Shown in pieces: positions 1 through 8,596 of a stretch of 64,000 nt of DNA; position 1 is the stretch's first letter; each line of letters opens with the position of its first letter. The position numbers and the translations under genes were made by a program. Under the pieces are notes generated by a model. The model made no database searches and was not told the origin of the DNA. It saw nothing but the letters and a program-made list of their open reading frames with translations. Origin of the DNA: an uncultured Candidatus Melainabacteria bacterium (GTDB lineage Bacteria; Cyanobacteriota; Vampirovibrionia; Gastranaerophilales; Gastranaerophilaceae); NCBI GenBank assembly GCA_934757155.1, contig CAKVLI010000002.1, positions 1 to 64,000 of the forward strand, given 5' to 3'.

Positions 1-10
1 ACCACCTCTC

Positions 11-124
11 AGAAAACGTGACATTTAGTCACCTTTTCTTCGGCAGAGTACCACATGCCCATATTCAATTGTCATAACGGGGTTCATCCGTCAGTGTGAC
101 TGTCACCACTTAGAAACCGTGACA
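11..124. repeat. GTGAC/GTCAC repeats upstream of hppA
   Basis: Two near-identical 13-mers (AGAAAMCGTGACA) lie at 11-23 and 112-124, exactly 101 bp apart. GTGAC and GTCAC pentamers form two small inverted repeats at 18-32 and 96-106. Another GTCAC sits at 210-214, inside the spacer of the hppA promoter. This looks like a regulator-binding region, but no regulator is identifiable and the upstream neighbour is outside the window. Confidence 0.35.
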
Positions 125-199
125 ACAGAAGTAACTATATCAAGAACAAATTCGTTTGTCAAAATATTCTTCTGACTATAAATACGACATTAAGTGTAC

Positions 200-228
200 T
201 TGTAATATTGTCACCTATTTTATATAAT
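200..228 (+). promoter_or_regulatory. sigma-70-type promoter of hppA
   Basis: TTGTAA (200-205), a 17-bp spacer and a perfect TATAAT (223-228). The predicted start is about 50 nt before the hppA ATG, which has a GGAGAG ribosome-binding site at 271-278. GTCAC in the spacer could let a regulator act here. Confidence 0.7.
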
Positions 229-285
229 ACTTATGTTATTAGTCCATAATGGTACTATGAGTTTAGGTGATAGGAGAGAGTTATT

Positions 286-2703
286 ATGAAAAAACAAACT
301 ATGCTTAAATCATTGTTTGCATCGTTGCTCACAATGGTTTGCGCTCCTGTATTTGCCGGAGAAGCTTCACTCGTAGTTCCGGATATCAAAGCCGCTAGCT
401 TAGACAGCTATAACCTGCTGGTAATCGGGTTAATTGTGTCTGTAGTCGGCGTTATATTCGGACTTATTGAGTTCTTCAAGGTCAAAAAAGTACAGGTTCA
501 TGCTGCGATGGAAGAAGTCGGAAACACAATTTTCGAAACCTGCAAAACATACCTCGTTCAGCAGGGTAAATTCCTTCTCGCATTAGAAGTGTTAATAGGC
601 TTATGTATTGCATTCTATTTCTGGTATCTTCAAGGAATGGAAGCAAAATCAGTATTTATCATCCTCGGATGGTCTGTTCTTGGTATCTTGGGTTCATATT
701 TGGTTGCCTGGTTTGGTATCAGAATGAATACACTTGCAAACTCAAGAACTGCATTTACCGCTCTTAAAGGAAATCCGCTCGATATTATGAATATACCGCT
801 TAAAGCCGGTATGAGTATCGGTGTACTCCTTGTTTCTATCGAATTGATTATGATGCTCGTAATTCTTCTGTTTGTTCCTGGGGAACTTGCAGGAGCATGC
901 TTCATCGGTTTTGCAATCGGTGAATCTCTTGGTGCATCAGCTCTTCGTGTAGCAGGCGGTATCTTTACAAAAATTGCCGATATCGGTTCTGACTTAATGA
1001 AAATTCAGTTCGGTATCAAAGAAGACGATCCGCGTAACCCTGGAGTTATTGCAGATTGTACCGGTGACAATGCCGGTGACTCAATCGGACCTACAGCTGA
1101 CGGATTCGAAACATATGGTGTAACAGGTGTTGCTCTCGTAAGTTTCATCCTTTTGGGTGTATTCAAAGATTATCAAGTTCAACTCCTTGCGTGGATTTTC
1201 ACAATGAGATTCTTGATGATTATTACATCAGTAGTTGCTTACTGGTTCAACGGCGCAATCACAAAAGCTTATGCGTCTGTAACTAAGAAATTTGACTTTG
1301 AAGCTCCACTTACTTCTTTAGTTTGGATTACTTCAATTTTATCAATAATCATGACATTCACTGTAAGTAATACCTTGTTAAAAGAACTTCCAAACAACTT
1401 GTGGCTTGTTCTTTCAATAATCATTTCTTGCGGTACACTAGGTGCTGCACTGATACCTGAAGCAACAAAGGTATTTACAAGCCCTAAAGCAAAACATACT
1501 CACGAAGTTGTTATAGCATCAAAAGAAGGCGGAGCTTCTTTGACAATTCTTTCAGGTATTGTTTCAGGAAACTTCTCCGGATTCTGGATTGGTTCAATTG
1601 TTGTTCTATTAATGGGATTAGCTTACTTCGCAAGCTTGTATATTCCTGCAGAAACAATGATTTATCCGTCAGTATTCGCATTCGGCTTGGTAGCCTTCGG
1701 TTTCTTAGGAATGGGGCCTGTTACAATCGCTGTAGACAGCTACGGTCCTGTAACAGATAATGCTCAATCAGTTTATGAATTATCATTGATTGAAGAAATT
1801 CCAGATGTTGCAGGCGGTATTGAAAAATACTATGGTTTCAAACCTGATTTTGAAAACGCAAAAAGATATCTTGAAGAAAACGACGGTGCGGGTAACACCT
1901 TCAAAGCAACTTCTAAGCCGGTACTTATCGGTACAGCAGTTGTTGGTGCAACTACAATGATTTTCTCATTGATTCTTGTAATCAAAGAAACTCTAGGTAT
2001 TCAACCGGAAATGATATTAAACTTGTTGAATCCTTACACACTTCTCGGTTTCATCGCCGGTGGTGCAGTAATTTACTGGTTCAGCGGAGCTTCTATGCAA
2101 GCTGTTACAACAGGTGCATACTCTGCAACTGAGTTCATCAAACACAATATCAAGTTGGGTGAAGCTGATGACAAATGTGCAAACCTTTCTAACTCAAAAG
2201 AAGTTGTTAAGATTTGCACTCAATATGCACAAAAAGGTATGTACAATATCTTTATCGCATTGTTTGCGTTCGCTTTGTCACTTGCATGTTTATCATCACC
2301 AAGTGGTGAAAACGTATTCCCTGTGTCATTCTTTGTAAGCTATCTTGTTGCAATTGCTGTATTTGGTTTGTTCCAAGCTGTATTTATGGCAAACGCAGGC
2401 GGATGCTGGGATAACGCAAAGAAAATTGTTGAAGTTGATATGAACGAAAAAGGTACTGAATTGCACGCAGCAACAGTTGTGGGTGATACAGTCGGCGATC
2501 CGTTCAAGGATACTTCTTCAGTTGCGATGAACCCGATTATCAAATTCACTACTTTGTTCGGTTTGTTAGCAATGGAAATCGCTATTAACCCTGATTTCCA
2601 AGCTTATGCAAAACCGGCAGGTTGGATTTTGTTAATCTTGGCGTTAGTCTTTGTTGTACGTTCATTCTACGCAATGAGAATACCGACAAAGAAAGCTGAG
2701 TAA
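286..2703 (+). CDS. hppA: membrane-bound proton-translocating pyrophosphatase
   Basis: Integral membrane pump that couples hydrolysis of pyrophosphate to ion export across the cytoplasmic membrane. The 805-residue protein has about 16 hydrophobic segments. The family's acidic substrate/Mg motifs are present: DDPRNPGVIADCTGDNAGD (about residues 247-265) and DTVGDPFKDTSSVAMN near the C-terminus. They differ from the usual family wording (DNVGDNVGD, DTVGDPFKDTSGPALN), so this is a divergent member. GNTFKAT carries Lys where K+-dependent enzymes have Ala, which by family knowledge predicts a K+-independent, H+-pumping type. The N-terminus resembles a signal peptide ending in AFA. Monocistronic: own promoter and terminator. 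Confidence 0.93.
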   Translation: MKKQTMLKSLFASLLTMVCAPVFAGEASLVVPDIKAASLDSYNLLVIGLIVSVVGVIFGLIEFFKVKKVQVHAAMEEVGNTIFETCKTYLVQQGKFLLALEVLIGLCIAFYFWYLQGMEAKSVFIILGWSVLGILGSYLVAWFGIRMNTLANSRTAFTALKGNPLDIMNIPLKAGMSIGVLLVSIELIMMLVILLFVPGELAGACFIGFAIGESLGASALRVAGGIFTKIADIGSDLMKIQFGIKEDDPRNPGVIADCTGDNAGDSIGPTADGFETYGVTGVALVSFILLGVFKDYQVQLLAWIFTMRFLMIITSVVAYWFNGAITKAYASVTKKFDFEAPLTSLVWITSILSIIMTFTVSNTLLKELPNNLWLVLSIIISCGTLGAALIPEATKVFTSPKAKHTHEVVIASKEGGASLTILSGIVSGNFSGFWIGSIVVLLMGLAYFASLYIPAETMIYPSVFAFGLVAFGFLGMGPVTIAVDSYGPVTDNAQSVYELSLIEEIPDVAGGIEKYYGFKPDFENAKRYLEENDGAGNTFKATSKPVLIGTAVVGATTMIFSLILVIKETLGIQPEMILNLLNPYTLLGFIAGGAVIYWFSGASMQAVTTGAYSATEFIKHNIKLGEADDKCANLSNSKEVVKICTQYAQKGMYNIFIALFAFALSLACLSSPSGENVFPVSFFVSYLVAIAVFGLFQAVFMANAGGCWDNAKKIVEVDMNEKGTELHAATVVGDTVGDPFKDTSSVAMNPIIKFTTLFGLLAMEIAINPDFQAYAKPAGWILLILALVFVVRSFYAMRIPTKKAE

Positions 2704-2721
2704 TCGCTGTAAACAACATAG

Positions 2722-2761
2722 AAGTCGGAGTTAGATTTGTTAATTTAACTTCGACTTTTTG
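2722..2761 (+). terminator. terminator of hppA
   Basis: Imperfect hairpin (AAGTCGGAGTTA against TAACTTCGACTT) followed by a T tract, 20 nt after the hppA stop. Confidence 0.7.
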
Positions 2762-2786
2762 TTATTTATAATGGATTATTTACTTG

Positions 2787-2951
2787 TTTGTCATTTTCTT
2801 TCTTCTTAATTGCGAGGCAAGAAGAAAGAAAATGACAAAAAGAAAGAAGAAACACGCAATTGTTCACAACGTCTTCGCTTCGCTCAGCCGAAAACTGGGT
2901 TGGGCAATGCCCAATCTCTCTGCTCGCCATTGTGCAAAGCACACGCTCGCC
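2787..2951 (+). repeat. intergenic hairpin element, copy A
   Basis: Begins with a perfect 21-bp inverted repeat (2787-2807 and 2819-2839) around an 11-nt loop. A purine-rich stretch, a conserved block (CACGCAATTGTTCACAACG and onward) and a second small hairpin (TTGGGCAATGCCCAA) follow. Near-identical to copy C for about 110 nt but in the opposite orientation, and related to diverged copy B. It contains no convincing gene, although it fills the hppA-gap spacer. Confidence 0.8.
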
Positions 2952-3070
2952 TAATAAATAAAAATAAGTTAACAAAAAATTAATATTTCAATGATTGATT
3001 ACAAAACGTGTTTGATTTACGATTTAAGAGTTAAGAGAAATAATTTTACTAATAAGAAGGAGTGAAAATT

Positions 3071-4075
3071 ATGGTAAAAGTAGCAATTAACGGATTCGGA
3101 AGAATCGGACGTAACACATTGAGAGCAGCAATCAGAGAAGGTATCTTCAATGAAATCGATTATGTTGCAATCAATGACCCAGGTTTGAAACCTGAAGACG
3201 CTGCTCGTATTTTCAAATATGACTCAGTTATGGGTAAATTCGATGGTACAGTAGAAGCTTATGAAGAAGGTATTATTGTTAACGGTAAGAAGATTAAATT
3301 CTTCGCTGAAAAAGACCCTGCACAATTACCTTGGAGAGAATTAGGTGTTGAAGTTGTTGTTGAATCAACTGGTTTCTTCACAGATGCAACTAAGGCTCAC
3401 GCTCACATCGACGCTGGTGCTAAGAAAGTTATCATTTCTGCACCTGCTACAAATGAAGACAAGACTATCGTTTTAGGTGTTAACGATCACGAATATGATC
3501 CTGCAAAACACAACGTAATTTCTATGGCTTCTTGTACAACAAACTGCTTAGCTCCTGTAGCTAAAGTTATCGATGAAAAATTCGGTATTGTTAAAGGTTT
3601 GATGACAACAGTTCACTCTTACACAGGCGACCAAAGAATTTTGGATGCCGGTCACAAAGACCCTCGTCGTGCTAGAGCTGGCGCTTTGAACATCGTTCCT
3701 ACTAAGACTGGTGCTGCTAAAGCTGTTGCATTGGTATTGCCACAACTTAAAGGAAAATTGGATGGTTTCGCTATGAGAGTTCCTACACCGGACGTTTCAT
3801 TAGTAGACGTTGTATTCGAACTTAAGAAAGACGTAACTGTTGAAGAAGTTAACGCAGCTCTTAAAGAAGGTGCTGATGGCCACGTTCTTTGCTACACTGA
3901 AGAACCGTTGGTATCTTCTGACTACGTTGGTACTTCACAATCTTCAACTGTTGACGCATTGTTAACAAGAGTTATGGGTGGTAACCAAGTTAAGATTATT
4001 TCTTGGTATGATAACGAAATGGGTTACTCTACAAGATTGGCTGAAACAACTAAGATGGTTGCTTCTAAGTTATAA
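3071..4075 (+). CDS. gap: glyceraldehyde-3-phosphate dehydrogenase
   Basis: Glycolytic/gluconeogenic enzyme oxidising and phosphorylating glyceraldehyde 3-phosphate; 334 residues, full family length. Shows the Rossmann motif NGFGRIGRN (residues 7-15), the catalytic Cys155 in SCTTNC and the C-terminal NEMGYS. Start chosen at the ATG at 3071 because the AGAAGGAG site is correctly spaced for it rather than for the GTG at 3062. LDAGHKD replaces the LDLPHKD of strictly NAD-dependent enzymes and resembles the LDAS-type loop of cyanobacterial/chloroplast Gap2, suggesting NADP may also be used (inference). Flanked by repeat elements on both sides and has its own terminator. Confidence 0.96.
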   Translation: MVKVAINGFGRIGRNTLRAAIREGIFNEIDYVAINDPGLKPEDAARIFKYDSVMGKFDGTVEAYEEGIIVNGKKIKFFAEKDPAQLPWRELGVEVVVESTGFFTDATKAHAHIDAGAKKVIISAPATNEDKTIVLGVNDHEYDPAKHNVISMASCTTNCLAPVAKVIDEKFGIVKGLMTTVHSYTGDQRILDAGHKDPRRARAGALNIVPTKTGAAKAVALVLPQLKGKLDGFAMRVPTPDVSLVDVVFELKKDVTVEEVNAALKEGADGHVLCYTEEPLVSSDYVGTSQSSTVDALLTRVMGGNQVKIISWYDNEMGYSTRLAETTKMVASKL

Positions 4076-4096
4076 TCCAAGGATTAACAAATTTGA

Positions 4097-4131
4097 TAAC
4101 CTGCTCATTTCTGAGCAGGTTATTTTTTATT
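4097..4131 (+). terminator. terminator of gap
   Basis: Perfect 10-bp stem AACCTGCTCA/TGAGCAGGTT with a 4-nt loop, followed by ATTTTTTATT. Confidence 0.9.
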
Positions 4132-4160
4132 AATGTTGGATTATAAGCTTAGAATTGATT

Positions 4161-4320
4161 GTCCTTTTCTTTTTTCTTTTTGCAATCAAAGAAATAAGAA
4201 AAGGACCAAAAGAAAAAAAGAAAACATGCTATTGTTCACTACGCTCTTACGAGCGTTTGTTCAAATGGATGTTGCAGACTTACGTCTGCACTCTTACGCT
4301 CGCTAAGAAACGCTCGCGGC
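4161..4320 (+). repeat. intergenic hairpin element, copy B (diverged)
   Basis: Same architecture and orientation as copy A: a 19-bp inverted repeat with one mismatch (4161-4179 and 4188-4206), a purine-rich stretch, then ATTGTTCAC-ACG and a GCTCG-rich tail. The sequence is clearly diverged from copies A and C. A 63-codon frame through it is not credible as a gene. The next stretch (4350-4366) is a short CCCCCT/AGGGGG palindrome typical of dispersed repeats. Confidence 0.65.
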
Positions 4321-4400
4321 GCGCTGACTTGTTAAATTTGACTTAATATCCCCCTTAGGGAGGGGGATTGAGGGGGTGGTTGGTCAAATACACTTGTCCT

Positions 4401-4566
4401 GCGAGCGTGCAGCTTGCTGCAATAGCGAGCATAAGAGATTGTGCGTAGCACAACTTGATTTTCGGCTGAGCGAAGCGAAGACGTTGTGAACAATTGCGTG
4501 CTTCTTCTTTCTTTTTGTCATTTTCTTTCTTCTTGCCTCACAACTAAGAAGAAAGAAAATGACAAA
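4401..4566 (-). repeat. intergenic hairpin element, copy C (inverted)
   Basis: Reverse-complement copy of element A. The 21-bp inverted repeat lies at 4514-4534 and 4546-4566, and the conserved block running into GCACGCAATTGTTCACAACG matches copy A almost base for base. The distal half has diverged but keeps GCTCGC and CACGCTCGC landmarks. Copies A and C therefore face each other across gap. Confidence 0.8.
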
Positions 4567-4699
4567 TATTAAAAAGCCAAAAAGAAGAGTACAAATAAAA
4601 ACATAACAATAAAATTGCGGTCAAAGAAATGTGGCGATATAAAAATAAAAAAACAAATCACAAAATAGAATATTTTGTCGAACGCTACTTTTGACTAAG

Positions 4700-4728
4700 T
4701 TGCGTTCGCTTTTTGTTCTGTTTATAAT
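4700..4728 (+). promoter_or_regulatory. promoter of mutS2, probably leaderless
   Basis: TTGCGT (4700-4705), 17-bp spacer, TATAAT (4723-4728). The expected transcription start, 7 nt after the -10 box, is the A of the mutS2 ATG itself, and there is no Shine-Dalgarno sequence. Confidence 0.6.
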
Positions 4729-4734
4729 CCAAAT

Positions 4735-7092
4735 ATGAGCATAATCCAAAAATCACAAAAATCCCTTGAATATAACAAAGTTTTAGCAAAGTTGGCTGTT
4801 TACGCAAAAACTGAACAGTCCAGAGAGCTTTGTCTCGGTCTTACACCTTATGTCAGAAAAGAGGATATTGAACGTGAGCTTCGCTATACAAAAGAAGCTA
4901 AGGATGTTTTGGATTTGTCCGGAGAGATTCCTATTGATAAGATTCAGAATTTTTCTAAACTCAAAGAAAAGAATGAATACTTTGTGGAAGAAGAGTTAGT
5001 TGATATAGCAAAGACTATGCGCACTTCGCGTTTGGTTAGAAACTTTTTAAAAGAAAACCTTGCTTATGATGCCACATTAAACACTTTGGCTGAAAATTTG
5101 TATTCTAATAAAGAGTTTGAAGACAGGATTTTTGAAACGTTTGATGACAATTGTATGGTCAGACAAGACACTAATCCTGAGTTAAAAGGTTTGTATTCTT
5201 CTCTAAGAGACACTGAAACTACTCTAAAACAAAAAGTTCAGGACTTGATGAATTCTGCCGAGTTTCAATCACATTTGCAGGAAAATATTTATACAATGCG
5301 TGATGACAGAATCGTTTTTCAGGTCAAAGCGTCATCTAAAAGCAAGGTTTCAGGAATTGTACATGATGTTTCTGCGTCAGCCAGAACCTTTTATATTGAA
5401 CCTTCTCAGATTGTACCTATAAATAACAAAATCAGAGAAGTTAAGTCAAAGATTTATGCGGAAATTATCAGAATTTTGACAGCGCTAAGTTTTGAAATCA
5501 GAAATGAAATGCAAACACTGATTGAGACAGAAAAGATTTTGGCTGAGATTGATTTTCATTTTGCGAAGGCAAGATATGCTATAAAAACACAGTCTGTTGA
5601 GCCGAATTTGAGTGAAGAAAAAATTGTTAAAATTGATTTGATGCGACATCCGCTTTTGATTGGATGCGTAGAAAAAATTGTTGAGAATGATTTTTCGATT
5701 GGTGAAGGATATAAATCAATTATTATCACAGGTTCTAATACCGGTGGTAAGACGGTTGCGCTGAAAACAGTCGGTTTGTTTATATTGATGACAAAATCCG
5801 GTTTGTTTTTGCCTTGCGCAGAGGCTCACATTTATCCGTTTGAAAAAATCATGGCGGATATTGGAGATGAGCAGAATATTTTGCAAAGCTTATCTACGTT
5901 TTCTTCTCATATGAAAAACGTTATAGATATTCTTAATCAGGCTAATTCAGAAAGTTTTATTCTTATTGACGAGTTGTGTGCCGGAACTGATCCACAAGAG
6001 GGTGCAATTTTAGCAGAGGTAATATTAAAAGACTTTGCTAAGAAAGAAGCCTTTTCTGTAATTACAACACATTATGGCGAGTTGAAAACATTGGAATTTG
6101 CAGATTCTTATTTCAAAAATGCTTCAGTTGAGTTTGATACAGAGTCTTTGCGCCCAACTTACAAACTAATTATAGGTATTCCGGGGTTAAGTAATGCAAT
6201 TTCTATTTCTGCAAACCTCGGATTAAATGAAGATTTGGTTTGGGAAGCGAAAGAGTTGTTGATTACACAGCGTGATCCTTCAACTCTCGCGGTAGAAAGA
6301 TTGCAGGACACTCAACAGCAGTTGGATGTTAATTTAAAAGAAGCTGAGACTTTGAACGAGCAGGCAAGCGAACTTAAAGAGCATTATGAAAAAGAATTAA
6401 GCGAACATAAAAAGACAAAGAAAAAGACATTGAAAGCGATTAAGGACAGATTTGATTCTCAGCTTGAATGTGCAAAAGACGAAATCAAAGAGATTTTGAC
6501 AGAGTTGAGAAAAGAAAAGTCTGAAAAAGTTGCAAGACGTTCCTATCAAAGATTGGCAAAATTGGAACAGAATTTCCGCGGAGATATGCACTCACTTGAA
6601 GAAAGCGAACAGTATCTTGAACTCGATTGGGAAAAGGTTAGCATAGGCGACACCGTCATGATTAAGGACTTAAATCAGCCTGTGGAAGTGCTTTCTCTTC
6701 CGGATAAAGGCGGAAATCTTTATATAAAAATGGGGATGATTAAAACTAAGGTTAAAAAGGACAGGTTGGCAGTTTATAATCCTGAGCTTGCGAAGAAAGT
6801 TACTTTGCCGAATTATACCAAAGAAAGTTTTACGCTTAAAAAATACGATATTTCAAATACGTTAGACTTGCGCGGAGAGCGTGTCGAGGAAGCCTTGGAC
6901 GATTTGGAAAACTATTTGGATAAGGCAAGTTTGGCGAACCTTACACCTGTTTATATTATCCACGGTCATGGCACAGGCGCTTTAAAATCTGCTGTTAGAG
7001 ATTTCGTTTCCTCTTCACCATATGTTGGTAAATACAGAGTCGGCGAAGACGCTGAGGGTGGAGACGGCGTTTGCGTAATTGATATTAAGTAG
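4735..7092 (+). CDS. mutS2: endonuclease MutS2
   Basis: MutS-family ATPase with a C-terminal nuclease domain, 785 residues, the usual MutS2 length. Lacks the MutS mismatch-recognition domain. Contains the Walker A TGSNTGGKT (about 337-345), the Walker B/signature region ILIDELCAGTDPQEGA, a long coiled coil (about 520-620) and a Smr domain with LDLRGERVEEAL and HGHGTGALK at the end. Known family roles are suppression of recombination and rescue of collided ribosomes; which applies here cannot be told from sequence. The ATG appears to be the first transcribed base. The 3' end overlaps the convergent radical SAM gene by 8 bp. Confidence 0.95.
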   Translation: MSIIQKSQKSLEYNKVLAKLAVYAKTEQSRELCLGLTPYVRKEDIERELRYTKEAKDVLDLSGEIPIDKIQNFSKLKEKNEYFVEEELVDIAKTMRTSRLVRNFLKENLAYDATLNTLAENLYSNKEFEDRIFETFDDNCMVRQDTNPELKGLYSSLRDTETTLKQKVQDLMNSAEFQSHLQENIYTMRDDRIVFQVKASSKSKVSGIVHDVSASARTFYIEPSQIVPINNKIREVKSKIYAEIIRILTALSFEIRNEMQTLIETEKILAEIDFHFAKARYAIKTQSVEPNLSEEKIVKIDLMRHPLLIGCVEKIVENDFSIGEGYKSIIITGSNTGGKTVALKTVGLFILMTKSGLFLPCAEAHIYPFEKIMADIGDEQNILQSLSTFSSHMKNVIDILNQANSESFILIDELCAGTDPQEGAILAEVILKDFAKKEAFSVITTHYGELKTLEFADSYFKNASVEFDTESLRPTYKLIIGIPGLSNAISISANLGLNEDLVWEAKELLITQRDPSTLAVERLQDTQQQLDVNLKEAETLNEQASELKEHYEKELSEHKKTKKKTLKAIKDRFDSQLECAKDEIKEILTELRKEKSEKVARRSYQRLAKLEQNFRGDMHSLEESEQYLELDWEKVSIGDTVMIKDLNQPVEVLSLPDKGGNLYIKMGMIKTKVKKDRLAVYNPELAKKVTLPNYTKESFTLKKYDISNTLDLRGERVEEALDDLENYLDKASLANLTPVYIIHGHGTGALKSAVRDFVSSSPYVGKYRVGEDAEGGDGVCVIDIK

Positions 7093-8593
7093 TCAAACGT
7101 TTTGAGAGCCTGTTGTATTCATTTATTAACAAATGTTTTGGCGGATAATTTTCTATAACATCCCATGGAAGTTGAGCTTCTGTTGGCAATCCGTTTATGA
7201 ACTGCTCGACGTCAAGTTTAAGCTCTTTAAGGGTAGACTTGTAGGCGCCGGTTTTTCCACCTTTTTTGTAGACTTCTATCAAGAATGATGTCAGAGATTC
7301 ATCCCCGCGCGAGAGAATGGTTTGCCAATAATCCCATTTTATACTTGAAAACTTTGAACCTATGCCAAGTTTTGCAAGTCCTTTCTCAAGATAACGTTGT
7401 TTTTTCTCCAACGATTTAGAATCCTCTCTAGGCGACCATTGAAAAGGAGTTTGAGGCTTTGGAACAAAAGAGGAGAAGGAGAATGTTATCTCAAAACCTT
7501 TGTTTTCAGCTTTAATTCTTTTTGCAAGATTTAAGAATTCTTCGATATCAGCTTCGTTTTCATTTGGAATTCCAATCATTGAATAGATTTTTAATCCTCT
7601 CAATCCATTTTCTCGTGCTGTTTTGACAGCTGATAAAATTTGCTCTTCCTTAAGATTTTTGTTTATGAATTTTCTCAGACGTTCTGAGGCGGCTTCAATC
7701 GCAATTGTAGATGTTCTCTGTCCGCCCTTAACAAGAGTTTGCACAAGCTTTGGTGTCACAGAATCTGTTCTTAGAGAAGAAATTCCCAGTTCAATCGACA
7801 AGCCTGAATCAATTTTTGATTCAAGATAGGACATTATTTTTTCAAAATCCGGATGTGCGCTGATTTGCGCACCAAGGAGCGCTATTTTATTTGTATGCTC
7901 AAGTCCTAAATCAATAGCTTTGATAATTTCTTCATAAGGATAATGTCTAAAAGGAAGATTCAGGTATGATGCCGTACAGAAAGCGCATCGGTTCATACAA
8001 CCCCGAGCCACTTCTATTATAAAAGTATCTTTAAAATAGCTGTTTTCGGATAATACCGGTGTATAAATAACATTAGAAAGGGGTTCAGTAACCTTTTTTA
8101 CCTTATTCATGCCGGAAATATAAATACCTTCAACATCAGCGAGTTTCTCTAATGCTTGCTTTTTCGGGTTATCGCGCATAATTTCAAGAACTTTTTGGAA
8201 TTCACCTTCTCCGTCACCTATCATCATAAAATCAAAAACTGCTTTTAGGGGTTCAGGATTTGTTGTAATAACAGGTCCACCTGCAAAAATCAGAGGGTAT
8301 GATTCATCTCTTTCTGACGCCAAAAGTGGAATGTGATACTTTTCTAAAATTTCAAAAACACCCATAAAATCAAAATCAAAAGATAGAGAAAAAGCAATCC
8401 CATCAGGAGTTTTACCGTCTGTTTCAGTGTCCGTACAAACACGCTTTGCGTTTATACCTTCCATTTCGTCAGCAATTTTCAACAGCCACATATATCCCAA
8501 TGAGGAGAGAGCAAAAGACTCCACTGCAGGATAAGCCATCCAAAAATTGTAACCGTTTTTCTCATTGTTTGCCGCGTAAAGGTATTTTTCCAT
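7085..8593 (-). CDS. radical SAM protein with cobalamin-binding-like N-domain
   Basis: 502 residues. N-terminal region resembles a B12-binding Rossmann domain (PLIFAGGPVITTNPEPLKAV, MIGDGEGE). A radical SAM barrel follows, with CMNRCAFC (CxxxCxxC) as the 4Fe-4S ligand set, and then the usual Elp3-like barrel landmarks. The architecture matches the uncharacterised group related to YgiQ; substrate unknown. It starts 3 nt after the AI-2E gene stop without a Shine-Dalgarno site, so it is probably translated from the same transcript. Confidence 0.8.
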   Translation of the reverse strand: MEKYLYAANNEKNGYNFWMAYPAVESFALSSLGYMWLLKIADEMEGINAKRVCTDTETDGKTPDGIAFSLSFDFDFMGVFEILEKYHIPLLASERDESYPLIFAGGPVITTNPEPLKAVFDFMMIGDGEGEFQKVLEIMRDNPKKQALEKLADVEGIYISGMNKVKKVTEPLSNVIYTPVLSENSYFKDTFIIEVARGCMNRCAFCTASYLNLPFRHYPYEEIIKAIDLGLEHTNKIALLGAQISAHPDFEKIMSYLESKIDSGLSIELGISSLRTDSVTPKLVQTLVKGGQRTSTIAIEAASERLRKFINKNLKEEQILSAVKTARENGLRGLKIYSMIGIPNENEADIEEFLNLAKRIKAENKGFEITFSFSSFVPKPQTPFQWSPREDSKSLEKKQRYLEKGLAKLGIGSKFSSIKWDYWQTILSRGDESLTSFLIEVYKKGGKTGAYKSTLKELKLDVEQFINGLPTEAQLPWDVIENYPPKHLLINEYNRLSKRLTT

Positions 8594-8596
8594 AAC

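Noticed and set aside
1..124. Possible end of a CRISPR array (two similar 13-mers 101 bp apart)
   Set aside because: Only two imperfect short copies, spacing too long for a spacer-repeat unit, and no cas genes in view.
2766..2975. 69-codon minus-strand frame in the hppA-gap spacer, and the 63-codon frame at 4155-4346
   Set aside because: They run through the repeat elements' inverted arms and low-complexity sequence; no ribosome-binding site and no protein-like composition.
2787..4566. Composite transposon carrying gap
   Set aside because: Inverted copies flank the gene, but there is no transposase and no visible target duplication; gap itself looks native in codon use.
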